Origin: Letharia columbiana
Taxonomy: Eukaryota > Ascomycota > Lecanoromycetes > Lecanorales > Parmeliaceae
Assembly: GCF_014066305.1 (NCBI RefSeq)
Contig: NW_023501055.1
Span: forward strand, 1-64,000
Length of the DNA stretch: 64,000 bases
Direction of reading: 5' to 3'
Shown: one piece after another, positions 10,531 through 20,679 of the stretch
Numbering within the stretch: position 1 is the stretch's first letter
How the letters are laid out: each line of letters opens with the position of its first letter
Translations under genes and position numbers: made by a program
The notes under the pieces: model-generated
Told to the model about the DNA's origin: nothing
The model's database searches: none
The model's input: only the letters and a program-made list of their open reading frames with translations

Positions 10531-10870
10531 CCTGGAAAGAAATCATGAGGGAGCTGCACGACCAGTAGTTCGGGCCCATAGCATTTAAGATGACCCAATC
10601 TGATTGAAAGGATGCCTAAACTGAGCCATTGCTTGATTTTTAACCTTAAGGCTTCGAATTTCCAATGAAGGAGTAGGTGGGGTACGATCCTCGAGCGAAG
10701 GAATAAGGGGAGGCTTGCAGGTATTGTGGGCGAAGAAAGAAACACCAAGTTATCGCTAAGCGAGGTATACAGGAACTTCACTTGCTACGAGTGATGGAAG
10801 GTTGAAAAGGAGAAGATAAAGCTCTTCAGTACTATTCTTGGTAGGGTGTGTGCGATTTTCCCTACGTTAA

Positions 10871-11336
10871 GGATTTAGCGTATTCAAAAACGTCTGGAGT
10901 GCTTGGCACCGGAGATCTTTCACACACCACACTGTACAAGTAGCATAGAAATCTCTCCGCAAAATTATTCAATAACACTGCTATCGTTTCAATAGGTCCC
11001 AAATGAAAAATGAAGCTATGCTTAAGTCTTGGCATGTTCCTCAGCCCCCCAGTCACCTGTTTCTGAGCTTCTTGAGTAGAGGCTATTTCAGTAGTTGTGG
11101 GGGGTTAGTTCTTGCTGCGACGGCGACTGAGGGACGGCGACGGCGGCGGTTCGGTGGCTGCTGCGTTATTGGTGCGTTCGGGAGGTATAGCTGAGGTTGT
11201 ATAGCTTCAAAATTGATTAAATGCGACTATTTGCGATGTGGCTTTTAGATTTGAATGATTTTGCGGAGAGATTTCTATGCTACAGTACGTTCTCCGGTGC
11301 CAAGCATTCCAGACGGTTTTGAATACGCTAAATTCC
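10871..11336. repeat. Foldback/MITE-like inverted repeat of about 466 bp
   Basis: The left arm (10871-10972) is the reverse complement of the right arm (11251-11336), apart from a roughly 16-nt insertion in the left arm and scattered substitutions. Weaker similarity continues inwards to about 11020 and 11199. Shared words include TTTAGCGTATTCAAAA, TGCTTGGCACCGGAGA and GCATAGAAATCTCTCCGC. The spacer is GC-rich and contains a CGGCGA-type run. No clear target duplication or reading frame is seen. A degenerate foldback transposon is the simplest reading. Confidence 0.75.
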
Positions 11337-12110
11337 GGACCTTTGTGCATACACTAATTAGCCCGGCGAGGTGTCGCAAGAAATCCCGCCGAAAGCTTTC
11401 GTTCTGCTACCATATTAGTCCTTTTTATTCTTCCCGGAAATCCATGTCCTATTATTCTCACAGGCTGTCAGTTCGATCTTTCTCCATGCTTCACGACTTC
11501 TCAAAATTCATTCTAGCGGCCGAAACACAAAGTGATGCCGGCAACCTTTGCTTCCTCTTTCTATTTGACCTCTAATGTCGATTGCCAAGGTATGCTTGGA
11601 AGACTACTTACAATATTGAGCATGTCAAATACCATCGTCGATCGCCGAGCCTATCTCTCTAAAGCTGCAGTCCTTTTTCTCAGCGTCCCGTCGTTGCATC
11701 GGCATTTGAAACATGGCATACGGAGTACTGCAGGGGCCCATACTGCCTGAGTATCTATTGGATGAACCCCACCGTACATGGAGACGCTTGCGTTGAACAT
11801 GAGCTCCCCACCAATGACTTGCAATCTTTCCAGCAGCCACTTCCAGAAGAGGCAGTTGATCTGTGCTTTTGATCCGAACCCACCTTGCCACCTTCACCCT
11901 GTGACTCCTGCCTACAAATACCCGCTTCCCTCTGCGACTTTCCATGCTTCTTACAGTTTCCCGATAACACCTTCCAGCTTCCACGATTTCACCATAGTAG
12001 AGCAGCCGCGTCACATTCGCCCTCAAAAAATCGCATCCTTCACAACAATACTGACACAAGCCTCACTACCTTTTTTCACCCAGCAGTCTATACTCCAGAA
12101 ACAAAAAAAC
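11337..12110. promoter_or_regulatory. Upstream region and leader of the metallothionein gene
   Basis: There is no supported gene on either strand. From about 11,780 to the start codon the plus strand is pyrimidine-rich with C/T and CAC-rich runs, typical of strong fungal promoters and leaders. The sequence just before the ATG (CAGAAACAAAAAAAC) is a favourable A-rich leader. A CTACAAATAC word near 11,912 is a weak TATA-like candidate. Confidence 0.4.
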
Positions 12111-12267
12111 ATGGGTCAGTCACCCATTTCATTTCTCCACGTTGCCCTCTCGTTTGCCCTTCGTTTTCCCACCCTCCAAACATATTGACGTTCGCCTAGC
12201 TCCTGGATGCTCTTGCAGCTGCGGCAGCTCATGCGCCTGCCCAAGCGGAAAGTGCACTTGCAAGTAG
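12111..12267 (+). CDS. Copper metallothionein, 23 residues
   Basis: Tiny cysteine-rich protein that buffers Cu(I) in the cytosol. Exon 1 is only ATGG (12111-12114). The intron 12115-12199 has a GTCAGT donor, a TTGACG branch-like site and a CCTAG acceptor. Exon 2 is 12200-12267. The joined frame is 24 codons including TAG. The product has seven Cys in C-x-C pattern at residues 5, 7, 9, 13, 15, 20 and 22, with SSCAC and GKCTCK matching the layout of the small copper metallothioneins of Neurospora and Agaricus (also seven Cys, about 25 residues). No aromatic residues are present, as usual for the family. The frame lacks the extra terminal Cys-Gly of some homologues. It would detoxify or store copper imported by the Ctr gene. 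The four-base first exon hides it from ORF-based annotation. Confidence 0.85.
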
Positions 12268-12714
12268 ACACGTTGGTGCGCACTGTAGAGAACGGTAGTC
12301 CAGTATTGATTGACTGACTGGCGGACGGCAGATGAGAATGTCGGGAGAGAGGCTCTTCCGAAGGGATGGTCGTTCGGATGGTGGTGCATTCTTATCGTGA
12401 GGGTTTCATGCATTGATGGTCGTGGCGGTGGCTGATGGCTGATGGCTGATGGTTATAAGTCAGCAGTACAAGTTGAGAGGCATGATTGATTATTGTTCTC
12501 TTCGTTACATGTCACATTCCTTTGAAAGCAACGGGTTATTTGTCCTTTAGGTCCTGAAGCAAGCTCTTCCTGTGTTGCTGCAGTAGTGCTTGAGAATACG
12601 AATCTACTACTGTCGTCCTTGGCAAAACAGCATGCAATTGTATATACTATGTACCTCGGAGAGCCCCGGTAGTCCGCCCCGTGGGTATTGAGCCCGCGTT
12701 TTCCCATTCTCCGC
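12268..12714. other. Convergent intergenic region, nothing coding
   Basis: Lies between the 3' ends of the metallothionein and BIM1-like genes. Three tandem copies of GCTGATG occur near 12,430-12,452. No other structure is seen. Confidence 0.5.
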
Positions 12715-13615
12715 TCACAGGCGGCCCGCCATAAGTGTCGCTGAACCGATCGTAATGAGCCCCACGAGCATACTCAGTCCACCATATGGATCGATAGTCT
12801 GGGCTTCTGAAGCCTTGGCAGTGCTGGTAGCGGTAGAACCAGTGCTAGTACTGGTGCCGGTAAAAGTGGCCGGGTTTGAGGTTGCAGCTGCGGTGGCGGG
12901 AAGAGAGGAAAGCTTCGCATCAGTCTATCATCATGATTTGCTTGTCAGCGTTTTTTGTTTGAACAGGACTTGGAGCCTTGATCAGCCTCCAGAGAGTGTA
13001 CTCTCACAGCATGTCTCAAGGCTCAAACTCGGGTTTGAAGAAAGGGACAAGCACTGAGGAAATACTTACAGTGTACGCCGCGGACAGGCCGGTCACGTTC
13101 TTGCAGATACCGGAAGGCGTGATGAAGCCGGCGATGAAGTTGACCGTTGAACACTTTAACATTCGGTATCAATCAGTAGACTGCGAAATTGAGAAATAAG
13201 CAGACTCACCTGATACAAAATTCCATCAGGCGCATCCTGCACAACTCCAACAACGCCCTTTGAACCAGCCCAAGTCGAAGGTACCATAATACCAGTCTCG
13301 CAGTAGTCTCCAAGACCCGTCTGCACGACGGCCGACAATAGATCTGACCAATTCCCTGACGCGGTCTGATCAAGCGTGGCGCGGAAGAGCCAGGTTGCCA
13401 TGGGGTGGATGGAAGTCATTGCGATGAAATCACCGCCGACGTGGAAGTCTGTGACATTGTCCTTGGAGAAATCGACAGTGAAGCTTCCGCAGGGAGGAGT
13501 GGCCGAGACTGTCATCGAAGCCTATCGTAGGGGGGAAATTGAGGAGAAAGTGCGCTGTTGATTGACCAACTAACACGACCGTCAGGCAGAATGCTAGACT
13601 CGCAAGAAACCCCAT
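12715..13615 (-). pseudogene. BIM1/X325-like copper-acquisition protein with frame discrepancy
   Basis: Secreted, probably GPI-anchored copper-binding protein of the LPMO-like X325 family. In Cryptococcus, Bim1 works with Ctr1 in copper uptake. Exons are 13615-13210, 13153-13070 and 12924-12715. Introns are 13154-13209 (GTGAGT donor) and 12925-13069 (GTAAGT donor). A 21-residue signal peptide ends in STA, so the mature protein would begin with His (HFLLNFPPTIGFDDS), the copper-binding N-terminal His of this fold. Then come PCGSF, DFHVGGD, HPMATWLFRATL, GLGDYCE, SWAGSKGV and QDAPDGILYQ. The second exon has GICKN, and the third a Ser/Thr-rich stretch with a hydrophobic tail as in GPI anchoring. 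Frame changes between DDS and the PCGSF segment (about 13,498-13,505). No intron fits there, and exon 1 is 406 nt, one base off frame. I call it a small indel or a sequence error. Confidence 0.85.
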
Positions 13616-14186
13616 CTGTACTTTGGGATCGCTGGCTTTCCAGTACTTTCGAAAATTGCAGTGCTCAAGTGAAATGGGGTTACTCCGTAGAAGGAAGAAC
13701 AGGGAGGTTCTAGCAGAGAGTCTTACAAATGGAGATACAGCACGCAAGATCCAACAATCTGCAAAGCTAATGTAAGCTTGTGACCGGCCCTTGAAATGGT
13801 AAAGAGTAATTGTTCATTATTCCCTTTGCGCATCGGCAATTGAGATTCTTTCTTTCTTTTTTTCTTCCTTTGAGCGAAATTGGCCGACCTGAGCAAGTTT
13901 GAGCACATTATGCATGTCAACGGTATTAAACGGTATTGGCGTACCGTTACCGAGGTATTAGTACGCGTTCAGGTATCTTGCACATCGCTGAAAATTGACC
14001 TTATCTTATTCGTTCAGGAACCCATGAGCCTGCATCCCCACTCGGTCCTGGGGAGAGCTCATCCAGAATCTCTCAAGTCTCTCTTTCTTGTGCTTCTTCT
14101 CTTCCGCTCCTGCAAATAACTAGAGACCTTCCGTTGTTGTGAACCACTGTCAGAACAACATCCGCCAGATCATTTGATCCATAGCC
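13616..14186. promoter_or_regulatory. Divergent promoter region of the BIM1-like and CFEM genes
   Basis: Three TGAGC cores lie in a row (13871, 13890 and 13900), the middle one being TGAGCAAGT. About 15 bp on are two direct copies of ACGGTATT (13920-13936) followed by a related ACCGTTACCGAGGTATT. The placement between two divergent secreted metal-binding protein genes suggests co-regulation. The motif identities are inference. Confidence 0.45.
13890..13898 (+). promoter_or_regulatory. TGAGCAAGT copper-element candidate
   Basis: Third copy of this 9-mer in the island, flanked by two further TGAGC cores 19 bp before and 10 bp after. Confidence 0.4.
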
Positions 14187-14966
14187 ATGGTACTCCTATC
14201 TCTTTTCCCCCTGCTGGGTCTGACTCAAGCCCGAACGTCTCCCACCGCTGTACCGAACAGCCTATCGATGCCGGCAGCGTCGACAAGCATGGCCATGAGT
14301 GCAGCCGCGACTTCCTCTTCCCCAGACTATAGCATCACCGCACTGGCGGCGGTCATGTCGCAGCCGTCCTGCGTATACAACTGTCCAATTCCGATCGGGT
14401 TAGCCGACCCGTCGGGTTGCGACGACGTCTCCAACGACTGCGCCTGTCTGAGCGCCCCCAACGACGTCTTGGACGTTCTTACCGGCTGCTTTCATACAGT
14501 CTGCAAGTCTAGCACCAGCACGTACGCTGCCACTGCGACGAGCCTTTATGAAAGTTACTGCCAGAGCATCTATGGCACAGCAAGCTTTTCGCAGGCTTTT
14601 GTCGCCGAGTCTTCAGCGGCAGCGTCAAGCAGCATAGCTGCGGCCATGAGTGCAAGTAAAAAATCGAGTACAAGCATAACAGCAACAGCAACGCCAAGCC
14701 CTACTGCAAAGAGCTTATCATTAATGTGGAGACCGTCTCTGTTAGTCGCTCCAGTCCTAGAATCTTTGCTTCTTGGTGTCCCAGAGAACAAAGAACAGTT
14801 TGGAAGCGAGCCTTGCTGCAATTTCTGGTATTTGGGTTCCCTTCGTTGTCTAGAAAATGAACGACACAGGAAAAGCTTGATCAAATTCATGTACATTGAA
14901 AGGCATGATCCATGGGGGTGTCATCAGCTAAGAATTCAAGTACGGAGCAGTACGCCTACACTATAG
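14187..14966 (+). CDS. CFEM-domain secreted or cell-wall protein
   Basis: CFEM proteins are extracellular and bind heme or iron; some are effectors or surface proteins. The start at 14187 gives a hydrophobic signal peptide (residues 1-15, ending in TQA). A Ser/Ala/Met-rich linker follows. The eight CFEM cysteines are at residues 62, 66, 78, 85, 87, 101, 106 and 125, with spacing matching the family pattern including the C-x-C pair. Asp80 sits where the family has its ligand Asp. A Ser/Thr/Ala-rich stalk covers about residues 135-185. The last 75 residues do not look like a GPI signal and contain extra Cys, so the true 3' end may differ through an unrecognised intron or frame damage after about 14,730. 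The gene is divergent from the BIM1-like gene, fitting a surface metal-acquisition role. Confidence 0.82.
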   Translation: MVLLSLFPLLGLTQARTSPTAVPNSLSMPAASTSMAMSAAATSSSPDYSITALAAVMSQPSCVYNCPIPIGLADPSGCDDVSNDCACLSAPNDVLDVLTGCFHTVCKSSTSTYAATATSLYESYCQSIYGTASFSQAFVAESSAAASSSIAAAMSASKKSSTSITATATPSPTAKSLSLMWRPSLLVAPVLESLLLGVPENKEQFGSEPCCNFWYLGSLRCLENERHRKSLIKFMYIERHDPWGCHQLRIQVRSSTPTL

Positions 14967-15765
14967 TGTCAGCGGAGGTGTGTTTCTTCATCGAGAGACC
15001 TTGCACCTCCCTCACGTTGAGAACTGATGTCCGAAACATTTTCCATCTCTGCCTGTTCAGTCGTTTCAAGTCCGTTTACAGATCAGCATTCGTAATCCAA
15101 GCGCTTTCTCGACGCTGATTTAGCCTGTTTAAAGAACCTGCCAGGCGAATTATCTAGTGTTAGAACTTCGCAGAATGAGTTTTGCCTCAGACTTGTGGAG
15201 TTTCGAGCCAGCATCTGAATTGGCCATCGAAACGAAAGCGAGTAGTGGAGCAACGACCCTTTTCCCCTGATTTCTTTCAGAGCAACAGGAAGCTTCCATG
15301 GGAGATTTTGCAGGATTCGACATGTCGGCGATTCCATCGGATAGCAAGGCATAGAGTTTCGACGAAGGGTTTCTGACCTTGAGATAGATCGTAGTAGAAG
15401 GAACGTTCTCTGTCGATTCTAGTAACGCATAGCAATCAGAAATACTGGGGGGCGACCTTCATCTTCTGTGGAGATTTACGACCGCCATAAGAGCGACGTG
15501 TGAGTTCAACCATCAAGCTAGTCAAGACTTTGATGGGGGAAAAAAATTGAGAGTCCCTCCACGTACGGCGCCCTCCCCCCTCTTTTACCTCTGATGAAGC
15601 TTTTGCAGGTTTGCAGGGGAATTCTACAAAAACCCGCTTTTTTGGAGGTCACTCCCACCGGAGTCCACGATTGGTGGAATTTCAAGTCTCGATGTACCGC
15701 TTCTCCGTCTTGAAAGGAGAGAACAGCCGGGACGGAGAAGTTATCGAAAGACTAATGATGATTAG
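14967..15765. other. Intergenic, no gene recognised
   Basis: Short frames occur on both strands, but none has family features or splice sites that join them into something recognisable. Confidence 0.4.
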
Positions 15766-16260
15766 TTACCGCTTGACCATTCTGACCTGCACCTTGCTCA
15801 AACGGCTAGGCATCATCTCGACGCTCTTCGTATGCGTGCCCGGATTGATGTATTTCCCACTCATGCTAGTCGTCGACTGGGCAATTGCCAGAGCAAAACC
15901 GCTACCACGAATAGTGGTATAAGGACTGCCACACTCTAATCCGTCGAAGTCAGTGCATAACAACTCGAATTTGGTATTGCCGCCGCGGACATTGACGTTT
16001 GAGGATGCGTTAGAGAAGAGAGGATCAACGCCAGTGAGGTACTGAATCTGATCTGTTTGAAACCGAATGTTGTAGAACCGTCGTCCGGGCGTTCCACCAT
16101 TAGCGGAGACCGTCGCTGGTCGCGGTGAAGGTGACACAGACGCCGGTAAGACAGGCGCAGGAGCCTGCTAGCCAGAGCCTGAGCCCAAGCCCGTGCTTAG
16201 GCCAGGAGTGAAATTTGTACCTCCGAGGGGAGGAGCGAGTAGAGAGAGAGACAGCTGCAT
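15766..16260 (-). pseudogene. Unrecognised protein with an in-frame TAG
   Basis: Starting at Met 16260 (MQLSLSLLAPPLGG...), the frame runs 30 codons to TAG at 16170-16168. It then continues in the same frame through a Pro/Ala/Ser-rich linker into a 123-codon segment with well-mixed composition (RRFYNIRFQTDQIQYL, LLCTDFDGLECGSPY, IRGSGFALAIAQ). An alternative is an intron ending in the TAG at this point (donor GTACAA near 16,220), but it changes the frame. I recognise no family. The pattern of one stop in an otherwise open frame mirrors FRE1 and the Ctr2-like gene. Confidence 0.35.
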
Positions 16261-16637
16261 TTGATGAGAGTGAAGATGGTCGTGAGTAAGTCGGCCGGCG
16301 CCCATGTCCCTGACCCCCTCCTTGGTGTTCGAGGACATTTTAGGATCCATTGGGGCGAGAAGGAGTCTCACAAATGCATAGGCCAACGTCATATAGAGGG
16401 GCTTGTGCGTCGTATTAGGGGAACTAGAGAATGTTATACACCCGAGATCAGATTCAGCACTGGGCCGGAAAGTAGAAAGCAGAATGCTGAACGTGATTTT
16501 GTACTTACAAATGAGTGTATGCTTCTGGGCCTGCAGTGAAATGAGGGGGCAAGGACTGTCAAAGCGGTGAACAACGATATGAGAATGATATAGCCTTGAA
16601 GGTAAGCCACAATCCGCACAGCATCTGGCGTGCCCAT
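16261..16637 (-). other. Possible exons of an unrecognised membrane protein
   Basis: From Met 16637 a frame encodes a strong membrane helix (YLQGYIILISLFTALTVLA). A good acceptor (pyrimidine tract then GCAG) and donor (GTAAGT) flank a short segment near 16,535. Further on, another frame reads AYAFVRLLLAPMDPKMSSN and then a His-rich HDHLHSHQM. I could not join these without stops. Remnants of a gene, possibly the 5' part of the adjacent 15,766-16,260 frame, are plausible. Confidence 0.25.
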
Positions 16638-18060
16638 CCATATCCTGCTTTTGCTGCCTTTTGTCTCTCGACGTCAGACTAGATAGGAGCTGAAAACGCC
16701 CAAGGCGTATATTTGGACTCCACTGCAAGTCTTGTCAAGCTTTGACACATAATAGTCGCACACGATCCAAGCTGATGAAAGTGCAATGTAACCGGCCTAT
16801 CAAACCAGTTCATTGACTCTAAGCATTGTCTGGAGGAAACAAAGTCAAGATCTTGATCTATCAGTGTACTGTTTCGTGCATAAAATGACGGATGGCCTTG
16901 CTTTGTACCCCAGCATCTCAAATAATTCATCGATGTCGCATGCCTCCGTTCTCTCATGCTATGGAAGCTTGAAGCACAAGCGTATGAGCAATGCCAAATC
17001 TTTGCGACAGAGTATCAATAGTCCGCAGAAGCGCAGAAGCTTAAAAGCAAAAAGAGACCGCTGTTGTGAGAGAACTGAGCACATCTGAAGTGGTTAGAAA
17101 ACCTAAAAGAGTTTCAGCTGGGCAGAGGGCAAAGATTTGCCATTTCCAGTCAATGATATTCAGAATTCCGAGCCCTGTACCACAAACCATGCTGTGGCAT
17201 TGACTCGCGCTCTAGTCGTCCCTCCAATGGAATGTAGATGGACTGAATGTGTACAAGCAACGTGTATACATAACCGCCACAATCTTAGCCAGGTGTCCCA
17301 GCGGCTCTCGAAGCCCAAGAGAGGCAAAGCGTATTACCGAACCACTGGTGCCATTGGAGATTAGACAACGCTGCTCGTCGTTCGTAAGATCTGTGGAAAT
17401 CCAAGAACAACTCGAGTCGCAGTTGGTTACCAGATCTACTAGATGTGGCTATCTCCATGTAGCGCCCTATGCCAGCGAAAATCGGATTGTTCCACTTGGT
17501 GCAATTTCTTTGCCGCCCTCCGTGCGCTATCACCTGCAGCGGCTTGGCCGCGTACTGGGACAAATGCGGATACATTGCAACAATTGACGTTAATGGCCGC
17601 TCCCTGGAGGTGGTGGAGACAACGATGGAAAAGCTGGGTGGGGTGGAGAGCGCCGGTGACGCAGCAGGGAACTGGTAAGAGATTATCATGTTTACACGTG
17701 ACAGTCAGCGGGACGCTGTTGAATTTGGGTACTCTGTTCGACGGGGGCAAATTCAGTTCGGTGTTACTCGAGAGGTTTCTGCTACTGATAATCCGAATCG
17801 TTATCAAGCTCATCAATTGTCAGCGCGAATTAAGATTAGATCTCCATATCCACAATCCGGTCTAGGTCCGAGACTTTTGTGATGACGCGCTTCTGATCGC
17901 ATCCTTTAATAGAAAACCAAATCGCCGACATGCTACCAGCGTGTCTGGTATTGGTAGACATGAGAACGAGTTGTCCTTGTTTCCTGAGCGAAAGGTTGAC
18001 TACCACGGCTGAGTCGGCAGAGGTTATCACCAAAGGTTCTGCGCAGCGCTAAAATTAGCC
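16638..18060. other. Base-balanced DNA without a confident gene
   Basis: Overlapping frames of 60-140 codons occur on both strands. A minus-strand frame at 18033-17836 (65 codons) and overlapping frames at 17285-17816 look protein-like in composition, but I recognise no family and find no splice structure. They may be decayed genes at the island edge. Confidence 0.3.
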
Positions 18061-18235
18061 CTAGCCCTACTACGAGTAAAAGGTCTTGTTTATGTTCTAA
18101 ACCCACAGTAGGGAGGTTTAGCAATGTAATTTAAAAGAATGATTTAAAATGAAAAGGGTAATAATTTAATAGGCTAACTATATAGAGTAGTTATTAGCCT
18201 TATCGATTATCTATAAATTAAATTATTATTTTATA
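18061..18235. other. Boundary from gene island to AT-rich block
   Basis: Base composition changes within about 100 bp. Before about 18,060 CA and TG are common. After about 18,126 they nearly disappear and reading frames stop. Confidence 0.7.
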
Positions 18236-18755
18236 TTATAAAACGAGTAAAGAATCTATGAATTAAATTTATAAATATTTTTTTAATTAGGGCTATCGAG
18301 TAAATAGGTAAGCGATCTTTAGTAAGCGAACTTTAATAAGCGATATTTGAATTCCTTACGCTTTAATAATTATAAGACTAAATTTAAGAATTCTTTTTTT
18401 CTCTAAAAGTCTATATTTCGTTCTATAATTTAAAAAAAAAATCTTAAAATTTAAATAGAAAATAAAGAAGTTATTTTAAAATTAAATAATGTATATCTGA
18501 TTTTTAATTAGGGCTATCCGGTTATCGAGCGAACTCTAATAAGCGATATTTGAATTTCTTACGCTTTAATAATTATAAAACTAAATTTTAAAATTCTTAA
18601 AAATTTAAATAGCCTAAATAACGCTTTATAATTTAAAAAAAAAATTTTAAAATTTTAATAGAAAATAAAAAAGTTATTTCTATTATAAATAATATATATC
18701 TATTTTTTTAATATAGAAGGCGCGTAAGGGCGAGATTTTAATAGTTATAAATCTT
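18236..18755 (+). repeat. Short repeat copy with duplicated TAAGCGA units (truncated)
   Basis: Begins GAGTAAAG...ATGAATTAAATT, like other family heads. It contains two units of about 200 bp (near 18,300 and 18,520), each with several spaced TAAGCGA/GCGA words followed by CTTACGCTTTAATAATTATAA. It appears cut off near 18,755 by the inverted long copy. Confidence 0.6.
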
Positions 18756-20460
18756 TATTTATTAGTATATATAATAGAATAAGATAGAGTTAAATTAGAA
18801 AATCTTAAATTTATATATATAGCTAATTATTAATTTAAGATTATTACGTCTTTTAATTAAATTAACTAAGTTAGCTTACTAGCTCTCTTAAGCTCTCTTA
18901 TTAAAAATTTATATTTAAAAGCTTTTTATAGATATTATTTCTTTATAATTTAATAAATTATAGAGCTTAATATACGCTTTCTAATGCTATAAAAATAATA
19001 AAGTTTAGCTTATTATTAATAAATTAAATTAATACTTAAATATTATAATTATATTAAACGCGTTCGAGATCGAATAATAATTCTTTTATCTATTTATATA
19101 ATTATTATTCTTTTATTACTTTATTAATTTTATTAATTTTATTAATATAAATATAATTATTCTTAATATCTCTCGCGAAAACGTTATTAAACGCTTTAGA
19201 TATATATATATTTTTTACTCGCCTTTTAGAGTCTTTATTAATATCTTTAGATTAATTATTATTAATAATCGAGGTCGTAATCTAATAGCTATCTATTATT
19301 ACTTATAAATATATTAAAAGACTCTTAAAAAAAGTCTAAACGGATTTATAGCTATTATTCTTTTTTATATACTTTTTCTAAGTTAATAATACTCGATTAG
19401 CTATTTAATTAATATTATTTATTCTATTAACTTAATAATTTACTTAATTAAATTATTAATTATTTATTTAATTATTTATTTAATTAGTTATTTAATTAGC
19501 TATTTAATTTAATACTCTATAAAAAAAGTAAGAGAAGAAACTATAATAAATAAATATAAAGAATATTATAAAGAATATTATAAAGAATATTATGAAGAAT
19601 ATTATAAAGAATATTATAAAGAAACTAAGCGGTAATAAAGCTATTATCGTTAAAAATACGACTTAACTCTTTAAGATTTCACGTTATATACTCTTTATAA
19701 TTCTATATTAAATTATTACTTAATAAGCGAAAAATATTATTATAACTTAGTTTATTATTTTTATTATATTAATATAGTATTTTATTATAATAATATTATA
19801 AGAGAAGAATTTATTATAATAATTATAGTTAATTAGATCTCTATAAAAGAAATATTAAATAATATATATTTAAACGAATTAAAACTATTTAATATCTATA
19901 ATTATTTTATTATTCGAAAAATTTTATTATAATAGAAGATATTATAAGATTTATATTACTAATTAATACGTTATCTTTATTTCTTTTTAATATTTTAATA
20001 CTTCTTATTATAAGAATATAGTCTTTCTTTATTTTTTATAAATAATTATTACGAATTAATTCTTTATACTTAATATATCTTTCTAATTAAATCTTAGCGC
20101 GCCTCTCTTTATATATATATATTTATATACTATATAAGTAAAGGCCTATAAATTAAATTTATAAAGTTGAATTTTTCTAAGTTAAATCGAATTTTAGCTC
20201 TAGCTCTAAGTTAAATCGAACTCTAATCGCTTGCTATACGTTTTTAATCTATATATAAATACATATATATAAAGAGAGATACGTTAAGGTATTATATAAA
20301 TTAAATTAATTTTATAATAATAAAAGTAGATTAAAAATATATAATAAGCGATTAGAATTCAATTTAATTTAGAGCTAAAGCTAAAATTTAATTTAACTTA
20401 GAAAAATCTAACTTTATAAATTTAATTTATAAGTCTTTATTTATTTATTTATAATAACTT
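18756..20460 (-). mobile_element. Long copy of the repeat family, inverted, RIP-degraded
   Basis: Starts with the reverse complement of the family tail (TATATATAATAGAATAAGATAGAG) and ends with the reverse complement of the family head near 20,455. Interior segments match the better-preserved copy at 22,936-24,884 in reverse. An extra forward head segment of about 160 bp lies inside at 20,134-20,296. Confidence 0.65.
20137..20455. repeat. Head-to-head inverted repeat of the family head
   Basis: A forward head (20,137-20,250, AGTAAAGGCCTATAAATT...) is followed by the reverse-complement head (about 20,335-20,455). This forms a large palindrome with arms above 100 bp and about 85 bp between them, arising from nested insertion or foldback. 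Confidence 0.7.
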
Positions 20461-20679
20461 AATTAATCTAATTAAAGGGCGTAGCGAATTTTAATTTATA
20501 ATTAACTATATATATAAATTTAAGATTTTTAAGCTTAGCTCTATTTTATTCTATTATATATATTAATAGTAATTTAATTATAAAGTTACTCTATATAATA
20601 TTAATATACTTATTTATTTAAATATATAAAATTAAATAATTAGTTAATAGATCTATTAAGCTTTTATTATATATAAATA

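Noticed and set aside
11778..12199. Plus-strand 136- and 104-codon frames before the metallothionein
   Set aside because: Pyrimidine-rich leader or promoter DNA and the unspliced metallothionein intron explain them.
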